Below are positions 18,739 through 27,814 of a stretch of 64,000 nucleotides of DNA, in pieces; position 1 is the first letter of the stretch; each line of letters begins with the position of its first letter. Origin of the DNA: Novosphingobium fluoreni (GTDB taxonomy: Bacteria > Pseudomonadota > Alphaproteobacteria > Sphingomonadales > Sphingomonadaceae); contig NZ_JACIDY010000006.1 in assembly GCF_014196615.1 (NCBI RefSeq), positions 62,001-126,000 on the forward strand, written 5' to 3'. The notes beneath the pieces were generated by a model, which was not told the origin of the DNA, did not search any database, and was given only the letters and a program-made list of their open reading frames with translations. The position numbers and the translations under genes are program-made.

Positions 18739-19776
18739 TCAGCCCGCCAGCGCGGCTCGGATCGCGATGGGATCGACATGCGCCCGCTCGGCGATGGCGA
18801 CCAGCGTCGTCTCGCGGCGCTCGCCCGGCTTCCAGGCGCGATCGTACTGATGGCGCACGCGTGATCCCACCGCCTGGATCAACAGGCGCATCGGCTTGCC
18901 CGTCACCGCGACATAACCCTTCACCCGCAGCACATGCTGTTCGCGTGCCAGGGCTTCGATGCGCACGACCAGATCGTCGGGATCGGCGATCTCACCCAGC
19001 GTCACCACGGTGCTGTCGAAATCGTCATGCTCATGATCGTCCTCGCCATCATGGTGAGAGGGGCGAGCGGCCACATCGTTCTCCGCCGCTGCTTCCAGCC
19101 CCAGGATGACGCGGGGGTCGACCACGCCGTCGGTCAGTTCCACCACCGGCACCACGCGGGGCGATTCGGCGGCGATGATCGCGCGCGCGGCGGCTATGCC
19201 TTCCGGCCCTGCCAGGTCCGCCTTGGTCAGCAACACCATATCGGCGCAGGCCAGCTGGTCCTCGAACACTTCGGACAGCGGCGTTTCATGATCGATGCTG
19301 GGATCGGCCTGGCGCTGTGCGTCCACCGCCGCCAGATCGGGCGCGAAGCGGCCCGCCGCCACGGCCTCGGCATCGGCAAGGGCGAGCACGCCGTCCACCG
19401 TGATGCGGCTGCGGATCGCAGGCCATTCGAACGCCTTCAGCAGCGGCTTGGGCAAGGCCAGGCCGCTCGTCTCGATCAGGATGTGATCGGGGCGCGGCTC
19501 CAGCGCCAGCAGCCGCTCTACCGTGGGGATAAAATCATCGGCGACAGTGCAGCAGATGCAGCCGTTCGCCAGCTCCACGATGTTCTCCGCCGGGCAATCG
19601 GGGATCGCGCAGCTTTGCAGGATGTCGCCGTCGACGCCCAGCGTGCCGAATTCGTTCACCACCACTGCCAAGCGTCGCCCGCCGGCGTTGCGGATGAGGT
19701 GGCTGATCAGCGTGGTCTTGCCCGCCCCCAGAAAGCCGGTGACGATGGTGACAGGCACCTTGGATAGATCGGACAT
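18739..19776 (-). CDS. cobW: CobW-family GTPase metallochaperone
   Basis: The 345-residue G3E GTPase has P-loop GFLGAGKTT (14-22), the metal-binding CxCC motif in NGCICC (Cys73, Cys75, Cys76), TKAD as the guanine-specificity motif, and a His/Asp-rich loop near residue 275 (HHDGEDDHEHDD) before the C-terminal CobW domain. Such proteins deliver metal; the position directly before cobN and after a cobalamin riboswitch points to cobalt supply for the chelatase. GGAAGGG lies eight bases before the ATG. It is the first cistron of the operon. Confidence 0.94.
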   Translation of the reverse strand: MSDLSKVPVTIVTGFLGAGKTTLISHLIRNAGGRRLAVVVNEFGTLGVDGDILQSCAIPDCPAENIVELANGCICCTVADDFIPTVERLLALEPRPDHILIETSGLALPKPLLKAFEWPAIRSRITVDGVLALADAEAVAAGRFAPDLAAVDAQRQADPSIDHETPLSEVFEDQLACADMVLLTKADLAGPEGIAAARAIIAAESPRVVPVVELTDGVVDPRVILGLEAAAENDVAARPSHHDGEDDHEHDDFDSTVVTLGEIADPDDLVVRIEALAREQHVLRVKGYVAVTGKPMRLLIQAVGSRVRHQYDRAWKPGERRETTLVAIAERAHVDPIAIRAALAG

Positions 19777-19987
19777 GCGCTTTTCCCTTCCGTGCCGCAC
19801 GGGGCGGCGAGCCAACAAAAGGTGACGGGGAGGGGCTCTGGATGAGCACGCGCCAGACGCAGGCGCCGTTGCGCCCACGCAGATGCGCAGCACCCGTGCA
19901 GCCCCAGCCGCACCGCTTTCGTCGCTCAGACGGAAAGAATAAACCGTGCCGAGACCATCCCCTGGACCAAGGCAAGAGCGACCGGAG
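19777..19987 (-). promoter_or_regulatory. cobW: cobW leader / riboswitch expression platform
   Basis: About 210 bases separate the riboswitch aptamer from the cobW start. On the minus strand this leader contains GC-rich inverted segments and ends with GGAAGGG, the likely cobW ribosome site. I see no open frame that looks coding and no T-tract terminator, so control by occlusion of translation start is the simpler guess. Confidence 0.4.
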
Positions 19988-20192
19988 CGCCGGCAGGTCT
20001 CCTGGCTCGCGGGTCACAGCTTGATGCACGGCCTTCCCAGATCGCGCGGTCGCGCGGTCCAGTGGCTGCCTCCGGTCAAAGGAGGCGAGTGCATCGCGCT
20101 ATCCGCTCACAGTTGCAGGGACAGCCGCGGAATGGGAGGAGCAAATCCTCCGCACCGCATTCCCGATTAAGCCCGTTGCCGGGCACCGGCGC
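19988..20192 (-). ncRNA. Cobalamin riboswitch upstream of cobW
   Basis: Read on the minus strand, the conserved core elements appear in order: the GGTGCCC...AATCGGGAA-type 5' part, GGCTGTCCCTGCAACTGTGA (plus coordinates 20107-20126), the GCCACTGG loop (20059-20066), and the B12 box AGCCAGGAGACCTGCC (19992-20007). Order and spacing match the AdoCbl riboswitch class. Binding of cobalamin should repress cobW and the long downstream operon. Confidence 0.95.
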
Positions 20193-20290
20193 GATCTATG
20201 TCGAAGGATGGACGACAGCCCACCCTTCGGCTGCGCGCTCTAGCCCAAGGCGATGGCGCGGGGAAGGTGTGATCTGTTCGTTGAAAAATT

Positions 20291-20367
20291 TGGTCGGGAC
20301 GAGAGGATTCGAACCTCCGACCCCCACACCCCCAGTGTGATGCGCTACCAGGCTGCGCTACGTCCCG
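20291..20367 (-). tRNA. tRNA-Pro (anticodon GGG)
   Basis: On the minus strand a full cloverleaf runs from CGGGACG to CGTCCCGACCA. The anticodon arm has TCACA/TGTGG around the loop CTGGGGG with anticodon GGG. The T arm has GGTTCGAATCC and CCA is encoded. Proline tRNAs characteristically start with C1 paired to G72, as here. Confidence 0.96.
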
Positions 20368-20565
20368 ACCGGAGGCGCGCCTATAGGCAAGGCTTTGCAG
20401 GAGTGCAAGCGTCTCGCGACTGGTGGTGGAACGAAAGCGGGCGCGCGTTGCCAGTGCCCTGGGATGCTGCTAACCGCGCGCGCTGATCTTGCCGTAATGC
20501 GGCGGCCCGGCATCCTTTGCCGGTCACGCGTTCGGGCCACAGTACAAGAAGGCGTTTCGCAGCCC

Positions 20566-20904
20566 ATGCACACTTCCATCCTCTCGCTCCTTGCCGCTGG
20601 TGCCGGAGCCGGCGCCACTCCCCCGGCTTGGCTTAGCTATCTGCCGTTCGTGGCGATGGGCCTGATCTTCTGGTTCCTGATCATGCGCCCGCAGATGAAG
20701 CAGCAGAAAGAGCAGCGCTCCAAGCTGGAAGCGATCAAGAAGGGCGATGAAGTGCTGACCGGCGGGGGCCTGATCGGCCGCGTCATCAGCGTGGACGAGA
20801 ATTACGTGAATGTGGAAATCGCGCAGGGCGTCCGGGTGAAGGCGGTCAAGTCCACCATCGCCGACGTCATCCCGCCCGCCGGCTCCAAGCCCGCGAACGA
20901 CTGA
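20566..20904 (+). CDS. yajC: Preprotein translocase subunit YajC
   Basis: The 112-residue inner-membrane protein has a single transmembrane helix (about 24-42, YLPFVAMGLIFWFLIMRPQMK) followed by a basic KQQKEQ stretch and the conserved GDEVLTGGGLIGRV cytoplasmic motif. YajC associates with SecDF in the Sec translocase. It lies 17 bases upstream of secD, giving the usual yajC-secD-secF operon. I use the ATG at 20566; the upstream open frame runs antisense-like from near tRNA-Pro. Confidence 0.95.
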   Translation: MHTSILSLLAAGAGAGATPPAWLSYLPFVAMGLIFWFLIMRPQMKQQKEQRSKLEAIKKGDEVLTGGGLIGRVISVDENYVNVEIAQGVRVKAVKSTIADVIPPAGSKPAND

Positions 20905-20921
20905 GCGAAGGCGCGCCACCG

Positions 20922-22529
20922 ATGCTCGATTTCCCGAAATGGAAGAAGGCCTGGTACTGGTTCATCGCGGGTGTCGCGATGCTGGCCTCGCTGCCGTCGA
21001 TCTTTGCGATTTCCGGGCTGAACTGGCCCGCCTCGCTGCCCAGCCCGCGTGTCCACCTGGGTCTCGACCTTGCCGGTGGCAGCCACATCCTGCTCGAAGC
21101 CGATAAGCGCCAGGTGGCGCAGCAACGGCTTGAGACGATGGAAGAGCAGGTCCGCACCAAGCTGAAAGCGGCTGAGCCTGCGATCGAGGTCGGCGATATT
21201 TCCAGCCAGGGCGGCCGCTTGTCGTTCATGGTGAAGAACCCCGGCCAGGTGGACAGCGCGCGCGAGGCGATCCAGCCGCTCACCACCGGCGCGGGCCTTA
21301 CCGGCCAGCGTGACTGGGACATCGAGGTGGTAGACGGCTCGCGCTTCGTGCTGACGCCGACCCAGCAGGGGATCGACCAGGCCGTCACCAACGCCATGGA
21401 CACCGCGGTCGAAGTGGTCCGCAAGCGCATCGACGCGCTCGGCACGCGCGAGCCGACGATCCTGCGCTCGGGCGATCAGCGCATCGTCGTCCAGGTTCCG
21501 GGGTTGCAGGATCCCAACCAGCTCAAGCAGCTGCTGGGCCAGACCGCCAAGCTGGAATTCAAGCTGGTCGATGTCACCGCCCAGCCGGACGATATCGCCA
21601 AGGGCATCGCGCCCGCCGGGTCAGAGATTCTGCCTTATGCCGACCCCAAGGAGGGCCGCGGTTCGCCCGGGCTCGCTGTGCGTCGTCTTGGCGGCATCAA
21701 GGGCGATCAGCTGACCGACGCGCGACAGGCGTTCGATCCCAAGAGCAACGCACCGGTCGTCTCGATCACGTTCAACACGGCCGGCGGCGCGAAGTTCGCG
21801 CAGCTGACCACTGAGAACGTCAACAAGCCGTTCGCCATCGTCCTCGATGACAAGATCCTTTCCGCTCCCAACATCAACGAGCCGATCCTGGGCGGTAGCG
21901 CCCAGATTTCCGGCAGCTTCAGCGTGCAGGAAGCCACCCAGCTCGCCATCGCCTTGCGGTCCGGCGCTTTGCCGGTCGATCTCAAGGTGGTCGAGGAGCG
22001 GACCGTCGGGCCGGACCTTGGCGCCGATTCGATCCACAAGGGCGCGATCGCCATGGCGGTCGGCACAGGCCTGCTGATGGTCTTCATGGTGCTGACCTAT
22101 GGGCGTTTCGGCGTCTACACCTGCGTTGCGCTGATCATCAACGTGCTGATGATCCTGGGTGTCATGGCCGTTTTCGGAACGACCCTGACTCTGCCGGGCA
22201 TCGCCGGTTTCGTGCTGACGATCGGTGCGGCGGTGGACGCCAACGTGCTGATCAACGAACGTATCCGCGAGGAACGGGCGAGGGGGCGGCGCGTCGTCGC
22301 CTCGGTGGAGCATGGCTACAAGGAGGCGAGCCGCGCCATCTTTGATGCCAACATCACCAACTCGATCGCTGCCGTCATGATGTTCGCCTTCGGCAGTGGG
22401 CCGGTACGCGGCTTCGCGGTGGTGCTGATGATCGGCATCGTCACTTCGGTGTTCACCGCGGTCACGCTGACGCGGATGTGGGTGGCCGGATGGCTGCATC
22501 GCGCTCGCCCCAACGACCTCGTGCTTTGA
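20922..22529 (+). CDS. secD: Protein translocase subunit SecD
   Basis: A 535-residue member of the RND-like SecD/SecF family. It has one N-terminal helix (about 13-33), a large periplasmic P1 region starting with LGLDLAGGSH, and five C-terminal helices including the family motif of VLTIGAAVDANVLINERIREE. It uses the proton gradient to help pull secreted proteins across the inner membrane together with SecF and YajC. Length is shorter than E. coli SecD (615) but usual in alphaproteobacteria. Confidence 0.96.
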   Translation: MLDFPKWKKAWYWFIAGVAMLASLPSIFAISGLNWPASLPSPRVHLGLDLAGGSHILLEADKRQVAQQRLETMEEQVRTKLKAAEPAIEVGDISSQGGRLSFMVKNPGQVDSAREAIQPLTTGAGLTGQRDWDIEVVDGSRFVLTPTQQGIDQAVTNAMDTAVEVVRKRIDALGTREPTILRSGDQRIVVQVPGLQDPNQLKQLLGQTAKLEFKLVDVTAQPDDIAKGIAPAGSEILPYADPKEGRGSPGLAVRRLGGIKGDQLTDARQAFDPKSNAPVVSITFNTAGGAKFAQLTTENVNKPFAIVLDDKILSAPNINEPILGGSAQISGSFSVQEATQLAIALRSGALPVDLKVVEERTVGPDLGADSIHKGAIAMAVGTGLLMVFMVLTYGRFGVYTCVALIINVLMILGVMAVFGTTLTLPGIAGFVLTIGAAVDANVLINERIREERARGRRVVASVEHGYKEASRAIFDANITNSIAAVMMFAFGSGPVRGFAVVLMIGIVTSVFTAVTLTRMWVAGWLHRARPNDLVL

Positions 22530-22541
22530 GGGAATGACCTC

Positions 22542-23522
22542 GTGAAACTGCTCAAGCTCATCCCTGACAACACCAACATCCACTTCCTGAAGTGGACGTG
22601 GCCGTTCTTCATCACCAACCTGCTGGCGATGGCGGCGTCGATCGTGCTGCTGTTTACCCACGGCCTTAACCTGGGCGTGGACTTCATCGGCGGCCAGATG
22701 ATCCGCGTCACCTTCGAACGCAGCGCCGCCGCTCCGGTATCGGAGCTTCGCGAAAGCGTCGGCGCGCTCGGCTTCGGCGAACCGACGATCCAGACCTTCG
22801 GCAAGCCCAACGAAGTGACCGTTCGCATGCGCCTGCCCGATGGCTCCGAGGGCCATCCGGAACTGGCCGAGGCGATGGCGCAGAAGATCATCGGCACGAT
22901 CCGCCAGAACCACGCTGACGCCCGGATCGACGGCGTGGACTCGGTCTCCGGCAAGGTTTCCGGCGAGTTGTTCCGCACCGGCATGCTGGCGCTCGGCCTC
23001 GCGATGCTGGGCATCACGATCTACATCTGGGTACGGTTCGAATGGCAATTCGCCGTCGGCGCCTTGTTCGCCCTGGTGCAGGACATCCTGCTGACCATCG
23101 GCATGTTCGCCCTCACCCAGATGGAGTTCGATCTGAACATCGTCGCCGCGCTGCTGACGCTGCTGGGCTATTCGCTGAATGACAAGATCGTCGTCTATGA
23201 CCGCATTCGCGAGAATTTGAAGAAGTTCCGCAAGATGCCGTTGCCCGAACTCCTCGATTTGTCGGTGAACGAAACGCTGTCACGCACGATCGTCACCTCT
23301 ACGTCCGTGCTGATCACGCTATTTGCGTTGCTATTGCTGGGTCCGGAAGTGATCTTCGGCTTCACCGCCGCAATCGCGCTGGGTATCTTCATCGGTACTT
23401 ACAGCTCGATCTTCATGTCCGCGCCGTTCCTGATCTGGCTGCGGGTCAATTCCGATAGCTTCGTCTCGACCGAGACCTCCCTTGACCGGCAGGAGCGCCT
23501 TGCTCGGGAGCGGGGAGCCTGA
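22542..23522 (+). CDS. secF: Protein translocase subunit SecF
   Basis: A 326-residue partner of SecD. It has an N-terminal helix (about 19-40), the periplasmic motif GVDFIGGQM, and five further helices, with the conserved YSLNDKIVVYDRIRENLKK segment. Translation starts at GTG (22542) with GAGGGA eight bases upstream. The gene follows secD by 12 bases and ends at a strong hairpin. Confidence 0.96.
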   Translation: MKLLKLIPDNTNIHFLKWTWPFFITNLLAMAASIVLLFTHGLNLGVDFIGGQMIRVTFERSAAAPVSELRESVGALGFGEPTIQTFGKPNEVTVRMRLPDGSEGHPELAEAMAQKIIGTIRQNHADARIDGVDSVSGKVSGELFRTGMLALGLAMLGITIYIWVRFEWQFAVGALFALVQDILLTIGMFALTQMEFDLNIVAALLTLLGYSLNDKIVVYDRIRENLKKFRKMPLPELLDLSVNETLSRTIVTSTSVLITLFALLLLGPEVIFGFTAAIALGIFIGTYSSIFMSAPFLIWLRVNSDSFVSTETSLDRQERLARERGA

Positions 23523-23535
23523 CGTCCAGAACCCT

Positions 23536-23565
23536 CCGTCGTTGCCGCTTCGGCGGGAACGACGG
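23536..23565. terminator. Hairpin with TTCG loop between secF and glycosyltransferase
   Basis: Thirteen-base arms with one G/G mismatch close on a C(TTCG)G tetraloop, an unusually stable fold. It lies between the convergent secF and glycosyltransferase stops and could end transcription from both sides, although no T-tract follows. Confidence 0.6.
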
Positions 23566-23583
23566 GCGGGACTGAAGAAGAAG

Positions 23584-24780
23584 CTAGCGTAGTTCCTGAT
23601 CGAGAATGTCGTTCCAGAACGCTACGAGGTTCTGCGCATTCTCACCCCAACTGAACTTGGTGACGTTCGCGGCCACCTCTGATTGGCTGGGCGGGTCGTT
23701 GAGGATGTCGGTCACTGCCGCGGCAATGGCCGTAGGCTCTCGCGCGACGATCCGGCCGGCGGAACGATTCGGCACGATCTCCCGCGCGCCGCCGATATCA
23801 GGCACGACGATCGGCGTGCCGCAGGCCAGGGCCTCTACCCAGACATTGGCCAAGCCTTCGCTCGAGGAAGGCAGTACCAGCGCATCGGCGGCGCAAAGCA
23901 GCGAGGGCAAGGTATCGTGGCCGACTTGACCCAGGAAATGCACCCGATCTTCCAGGCCCAGCGTTCGCGCAAGCGCCCGCAAGGCTGCCTCATCCTCCCC
24001 CGCACCGGCCAGCGCCAGTCGAACGCCCGGTAGCGAACGCACCGCTTCCATTGCCAGGCGCTGCCCCTTGCGGGGGATCAGGGCCCCGGGCGTCACCAGC
24101 AGCGGGCCATCCTCCGGCACGTTCACGCCGGGGAGCGCTGACACCAAGGCTCTCGCCGCCTTGCGTTCAACGGGATGGAACCGCTCGCGATCGAGGCCGG
24201 TGTAATGCACCGCAATGCGATCCTGCGGCATGCCAAGCGCCTCCATATCGTCACGCAAGGCGCGGCTGACGGCCAGCATCCCGGCGGACTGGTGCGCCGC
24301 GGACAGCATTTGTGAGACGGCTTTGGGCCTGCTGCCCCAATAGTGAATGTCGGCGCCACGCGCCTTGATCGTCAAAGGCAAGCCGAGAGCGCGCGCGACG
24401 ATCGCCGCGGCCGGTCCATCCGGGAAAAAGAACTGCGCATCCACCAGATCGAACGGCTGCTCGGCATGAAGTTGTCGCGCGAGGGGCAGGACGGCCTTGG
24501 CGATACGAGCGGGATTGCTGTCGCCACCGATCTTGGGATACAGAGTGAAGCGCGGGTAATGAACGTTGAGGCCCACCACATCGCTGCGTCGGGGAATCGA
24601 CCGCCAGCGGGCGTAGGGTTGCTTCAGCGAAAGCGGCCAGGGCGGCATTCCGATCGGGCTAACCATGGTGAGATCAACGTCGCCCCGGGCGACGATCGCG
24701 CGCATCTGGTTGCCCACAAAAATCCCGAAGCCCGGCCGCACCGGATTGGGAAACAGCGTCGCGATGGAGAGGACGCGCAT
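23584..24780 (-). CDS. Glycosyltransferase family 4 (GT-B fold)
   Basis: A 398-residue glycosyltransferase. The N-terminal domain starts MRVLSIATLFPN with the GIFVGNQMRAI acceptor-side loop, and the C-terminal domain has GALIPRKGQ, the LAGAGEDEAALRALA nucleotide-sugar segment and the EX7E motif around EGLANVWVEALACG. Family 4 retaining enzymes transfer a nucleotide-activated sugar; the substrate cannot be told from sequence. It starts three bases after the XRE regulator stop and is probably co-transcribed with it. No polysaccharide cluster surrounds it. Confidence 0.88.
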   Translation of the reverse strand: MRVLSIATLFPNPVRPGFGIFVGNQMRAIVARGDVDLTMVSPIGMPPWPLSLKQPYARWRSIPRRSDVVGLNVHYPRFTLYPKIGGDSNPARIAKAVLPLARQLHAEQPFDLVDAQFFFPDGPAAAIVARALGLPLTIKARGADIHYWGSRPKAVSQMLSAAHQSAGMLAVSRALRDDMEALGMPQDRIAVHYTGLDRERFHPVERKAARALVSALPGVNVPEDGPLLVTPGALIPRKGQRLAMEAVRSLPGVRLALAGAGEDEAALRALARTLGLEDRVHFLGQVGHDTLPSLLCAADALVLPSSSEGLANVWVEALACGTPIVVPDIGGAREIVPNRSAGRIVAREPTAIAAAVTDILNDPPSQSEVAANVTKFSWGENAQNLVAFWNDILDQELR

Positions 24781-24783
24781 CGC

Positions 24784-25356
24784 CTAAAGCTTGCGCACCA
24801 GCATCTCGGCGACCGCGATCCAGGCGGGCTCAGACACATCGAGCTGCTTTTGCCCACTGCCGGGCGGAAGCAGGGACACGCGATCATCGGCGTGGCCGAT
24901 CAGCCGACCGAACGCAAAACGCCCGCCAGGCAGGGGTGCCAGGACATCCCGGTTGAGGATCGCGGCGGCATTGTCCAGCGGCCATTCCCGCAGCCAAACT
25001 TGATCGCCGCTCCGATAATCACCCGCCGCAGCCTCGATCGCCAAGACCCGTAGCGCGCCATCGCCGGCGATCGCGGTGGGCAGTACGGCGTCGGTCTGGC
25101 GGTGCGGGGCGTCGACGCCCTTGGCGGTGAGGACTGCCGTGATCGTCGGCTCTTCGGCGCTTTCGCTCCGCAGCAGAACCTCAGGCTCAACCTGAAGTGC
25201 GGCGGCTATCCGGTTCATCCAGATTAAGGACAAATTGCGCATGCCGGTTTCGAGCCGGCCTATCGTCTGCGCGGTCGTGGGAGGATCACAGGCCGCCGCC
25301 ACTTGCGCGAGGGTCCAGCCTTTTTGCGCGCGGATGTCACGGATGCGGTTGATCAT
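24784..25356 (-). CDS. XRE-family regulator with S24-like C-terminal region
   Basis: The 190-residue protein begins with a helix-turn-helix (about 1-65, RDIRAQKGWTLAQVAAAC ... GRLETGMRNLSL). The C-terminal half (about 95-190; GDYRSGDQVWLREWP, GGRFAFGRLIG) resembles the LexA/CI S24 fold, but I do not see the Ser-Met of the catalytic site, so self-cleavage is doubtful. The ATG at 25356 has GAGGA eight bases upstream; the longer frame lacks a site. It is directly upstream of, and probably co-transcribed with, the glycosyltransferase. Targets are unknown. Confidence 0.8.
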   Translation of the reverse strand: MINRIRDIRAQKGWTLAQVAAACDPPTTAQTIGRLETGMRNLSLIWMNRIAAALQVEPEVLLRSESAEEPTITAVLTAKGVDAPHRQTDAVLPTAIAGDGALRVLAIEAAAGDYRSGDQVWLREWPLDNAAAILNRDVLAPLPGGRFAFGRLIGHADDRVSLLPPGSGQKQLDVSEPAWIAVAEMLVRKL

Positions 25357-25468
25357 GTCGCAAAGTCCTCCAGCCATCGACGATAGGCCAAGCGCGCTCT
25401 TCACCATCGCAAAGGCTCTGGCAAGGGGACGCGGTCGGCAGTTTCCCTGGTCAGCGAAACGCCGGTAT

Positions 25469-27271
25469 CTAGCCTTCGACCAGCGCCGCCAATTCCAACC
25501 AGCGCTCCTCCGCCGCATCCTTTTCGGAACGGGCCTTGGCGATCGCGTCGCTCAGGCTGGCGAACTTGGCGGGATCGCGCGTGTAGAGTGCCGGGTCCGC
25601 CATCGCCGCCTCATCGCGGGCGATCGCCGCGTCCAGATCCTCGATCCGCTGGGGCAGCAGTTCGTAGTCCCGCTGGTCCTTGTACGACAATTTGGTGCGG
25701 GCGGGCGGGGGCGGTGCGGGTATTGCGGCCGTCTCCTCCTTCGCGCGCGTCGCCTTGCCGGCCGTGGTTCGCTGGCGGCGTTTCGCTTCCCAGTCGGCAT
25801 AGCCGCCCGCGATGACGTCGATATGCCCGGAGCCATCTAGGCCCAGCGTAACGGTCACCGTCCTATCCAGAAAGTCGCGGTCGTGGCTGACGATCAGCAC
25901 AGTGCCGTCGTAATCCGCGATCACTTCCTGCAAGAGGTCGAGCGTTTCGAGATCGAGGTCGTTCGTCGGCTCGTCCAGCACCAGGAGGTTGGATACCTGA
26001 GCGAACTCGCGCGCCAACAGCAGGCGTGATCGTTCACCGCCCGAAAGCGTGCCCACTTTCGCCTCGACCATGTTGGGATCGAACAGGAAATCCTTGAGAT
26101 ATCCTTGGATATGCTTGCGCACGCCGCGCACGTCGATCCAGTCGCCACCCTCTGCCACCACTTCGCGGATGGTCTTTTCGGGGGCCATGCGGCTGCGCTG
26201 CTGATCGATCACCGTGGCCTGCAGCGTGTTGGCGAGCGTGACGGTACCCTCGTCCGGCGCCAATTCGCCCGTCAGGATCTTGAGCAGGGTGGTCTTCCCC
26301 GAACCATTGGCGCCGACCAGCCCGATCCGGTCGCGGCGCTGCACGCGCAAGTTGAAGTCCTTGATGATCGCGCGCGGCGTGCCATCGGCAGTATCGAACC
26401 GCTTGGTGACATGCTCGGCCACGATCACCGACTTGGTCTTGCTGTCGTCCGAGGCGATGGCGAGCTTGGCGGCGCCCTGTGGGCCCATCATCTGCGCTCG
26501 GGCTGCACGCATCTCCCACAGCTTGGCAAGCCGTCCCTGGTTGCGCTTGCGCCGGGCGGTGACGCCGCGTTCCAGCCAGTGCGCTTCGATCTTGAGCTTG
26601 GCGTCCATCTTTTCCGCCGCGCGGGTCTCTTCGGCATAGACCTGCTCTTCCCAGGCATCGTAACCGCCGAAGCCGACTTCCTTGCGTCGCAGCGATCCGC
26701 GATCGAGCCACAAGGTGGCGCGCGTCAGGCGGGTCAGGAACGTACGATCGTGGCTGATCACCACGAAGGCGCCGTTGTATCGTTGCAACCAGCTTTCCAG
26801 CCAGTCGATCGCGGCAAGGTCGAGGTGGTTGGTCGGCTCGTCCAGCAGCAGCAGGTCCGGCTCGGAAGCGAGAGCGCGGCACAAGGCGGCGCGGCGGCGT
26901 TCACCCCCGGAGGCGCTGTCAGCCGTGCGGGACAAGTCGATGCCGAGTTGGCCGGCGATCGCTTCCACTTCGTGCCGGGGCGGCGCGTCGGGCCCGGAAA
27001 TCGCAAAGTCAAGCAGCGTGTCATAGCCGGTGAAGAATGGATCCTGCTCCAGCGTCACGATCCTGGTGCCCGGCTGTACCGAACGCGTACCCTTGTCCGC
27101 CTCTACCTGGCCGGAGATGAGCTTGAGCAGTGTCGTCTTGCCCGCGCCATTGCGGCCGATGAGCGCGAGGCGGTCACGCGGGGCGATCGCCAGGGCGAGA
27201 TCGCGAAAAAGCCAGCCGGAGCCCTGGATCAGGCCGAGGCCTTCCCAGCTGAGGATCGGTGCAGTTGCCAT
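25469..27271 (-). CDS. ABC-F family ATPase (Uup-like)
   Basis: A 600-residue soluble protein with two ABC ATPase domains and no membrane segments. Walker A motifs are GRNGAGKTT (N-terminal) and GANGSGKTT (second domain); signature sequences are SGGERRRAAL and SGGERSRLLL; Walker B is LLLDEPTNHLDL and LVLDEPTNDLDL. A charged linker joins the domains and a C-terminal coiled coil (about 525-600) follows, as in Uup. ABC-F proteins act on ribosomes or DNA junctions. The start at 27271 is the first in-frame ATG before the conserved region. Confidence 0.92.
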   Translation of the reverse strand: MATAPILSWEGLGLIQGSGWLFRDLALAIAPRDRLALIGRNGAGKTTLLKLISGQVEADKGTRSVQPGTRIVTLEQDPFFTGYDTLLDFAISGPDAPPRHEVEAIAGQLGIDLSRTADSASGGERRRAALCRALASEPDLLLLDEPTNHLDLAAIDWLESWLQRYNGAFVVISHDRTFLTRLTRATLWLDRGSLRRKEVGFGGYDAWEEQVYAEETRAAEKMDAKLKIEAHWLERGVTARRKRNQGRLAKLWEMRAARAQMMGPQGAAKLAIASDDSKTKSVIVAEHVTKRFDTADGTPRAIIKDFNLRVQRRDRIGLVGANGSGKTTLLKILTGELAPDEGTVTLANTLQATVIDQQRSRMAPEKTIREVVAEGGDWIDVRGVRKHIQGYLKDFLFDPNMVEAKVGTLSGGERSRLLLAREFAQVSNLLVLDEPTNDLDLETLDLLQEVIADYDGTVLIVSHDRDFLDRTVTVTLGLDGSGHIDVIAGGYADWEAKRRQRTTAGKATRAKEETAAIPAPPPPARTKLSYKDQRDYELLPQRIEDLDAAIARDEAAMADPALYTRDPAKFASLSDAIAKARSEKDAAEERWLELAALVEG

Positions 27272-27394
27272 GACGTGGGCCCTAGACCCCGGGCCGCCGC
27301 CCTGGCAAGCGCTGTGGCGGCAATGCCACACGCCGCCATCGTCTCGCCGTATTCACGACATGTTCAAGGGCTTACTCGCACAACGGTGCTCGTG

Positions 27395-27703
27395 ATGAAA
27401 CAACAGCTTCTCTCCCGCGCTCTGGCTCTTGCGGCTTGCCTGGCTACCGTCTCCAGCCTTCCGGCCCTTGCCGATCAGGTCAGCGAACAGGGACAGCTGC
27501 GCAAGGAACGCCGCGCTGGAACGGTTCGCTCCACTCGCGAGATCGAGCAGATTGTCCTGCCGCAGATGCAGGGCATGCAATACCTCGGGCCCGAGTACGA
27601 TGCCGCAGCAATGGCTTACCGGCTAAAGTTCATCCAGAACGGTAGGGTCGTGTTCGTCGATGTCGATGCCCGATCGGGGCGGATCATCGGTCGGAGCCGA
27701 TAA
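27395..27703 (+). CDS. Secreted PepSY-like small protein
   Basis: A 102-residue protein with a clear signal peptide (MKQQLLSRALALAACLATVS, cleavage after ALA near residue 26) and a C-terminal PepSY-like repeat (YRLKFIQNGRVVFVDVDARSGRIIG). PepSY domains often inhibit proteases or modulate sensors. It lies just before an OmpR-type regulator and its kinase in the same direction, so a role as a periplasmic modulator of that kinase is a reasonable inference. The open frame extends far upstream, but that part is antisense to the ABC-F gene. Confidence 0.8.
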   Translation: MKQQLLSRALALAACLATVSSLPALADQVSEQGQLRKERRAGTVRSTREIEQIVLPQMQGMQYLGPEYDAAAMAYRLKFIQNGRVVFVDVDARSGRIIGRSR

Positions 27704-27814
27704 AGCGGTTCCTTTAAACTCGGGGGCGAGCGACGAGGAGACGGAACTGTGGGCTTCCTTGACCATTCTGCGCATTCGGCCCATTTCAATCCCCTACCTG
27801 AGGGAGAGACGGAT

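Noticed and set aside
20062..20340. Plus-strand frame ending [14 protein letters not shown]
   Set aside because: It comes from reading tRNA-Pro antisense after passing through the cobalamin riboswitch; no protein is expected.
26105..27394. Long upstream extension of the PepSY-like gene
   Set aside because: The first 430 codons are antisense to the ABC-F gene; the signal peptide starting at 27395 shows the true start.
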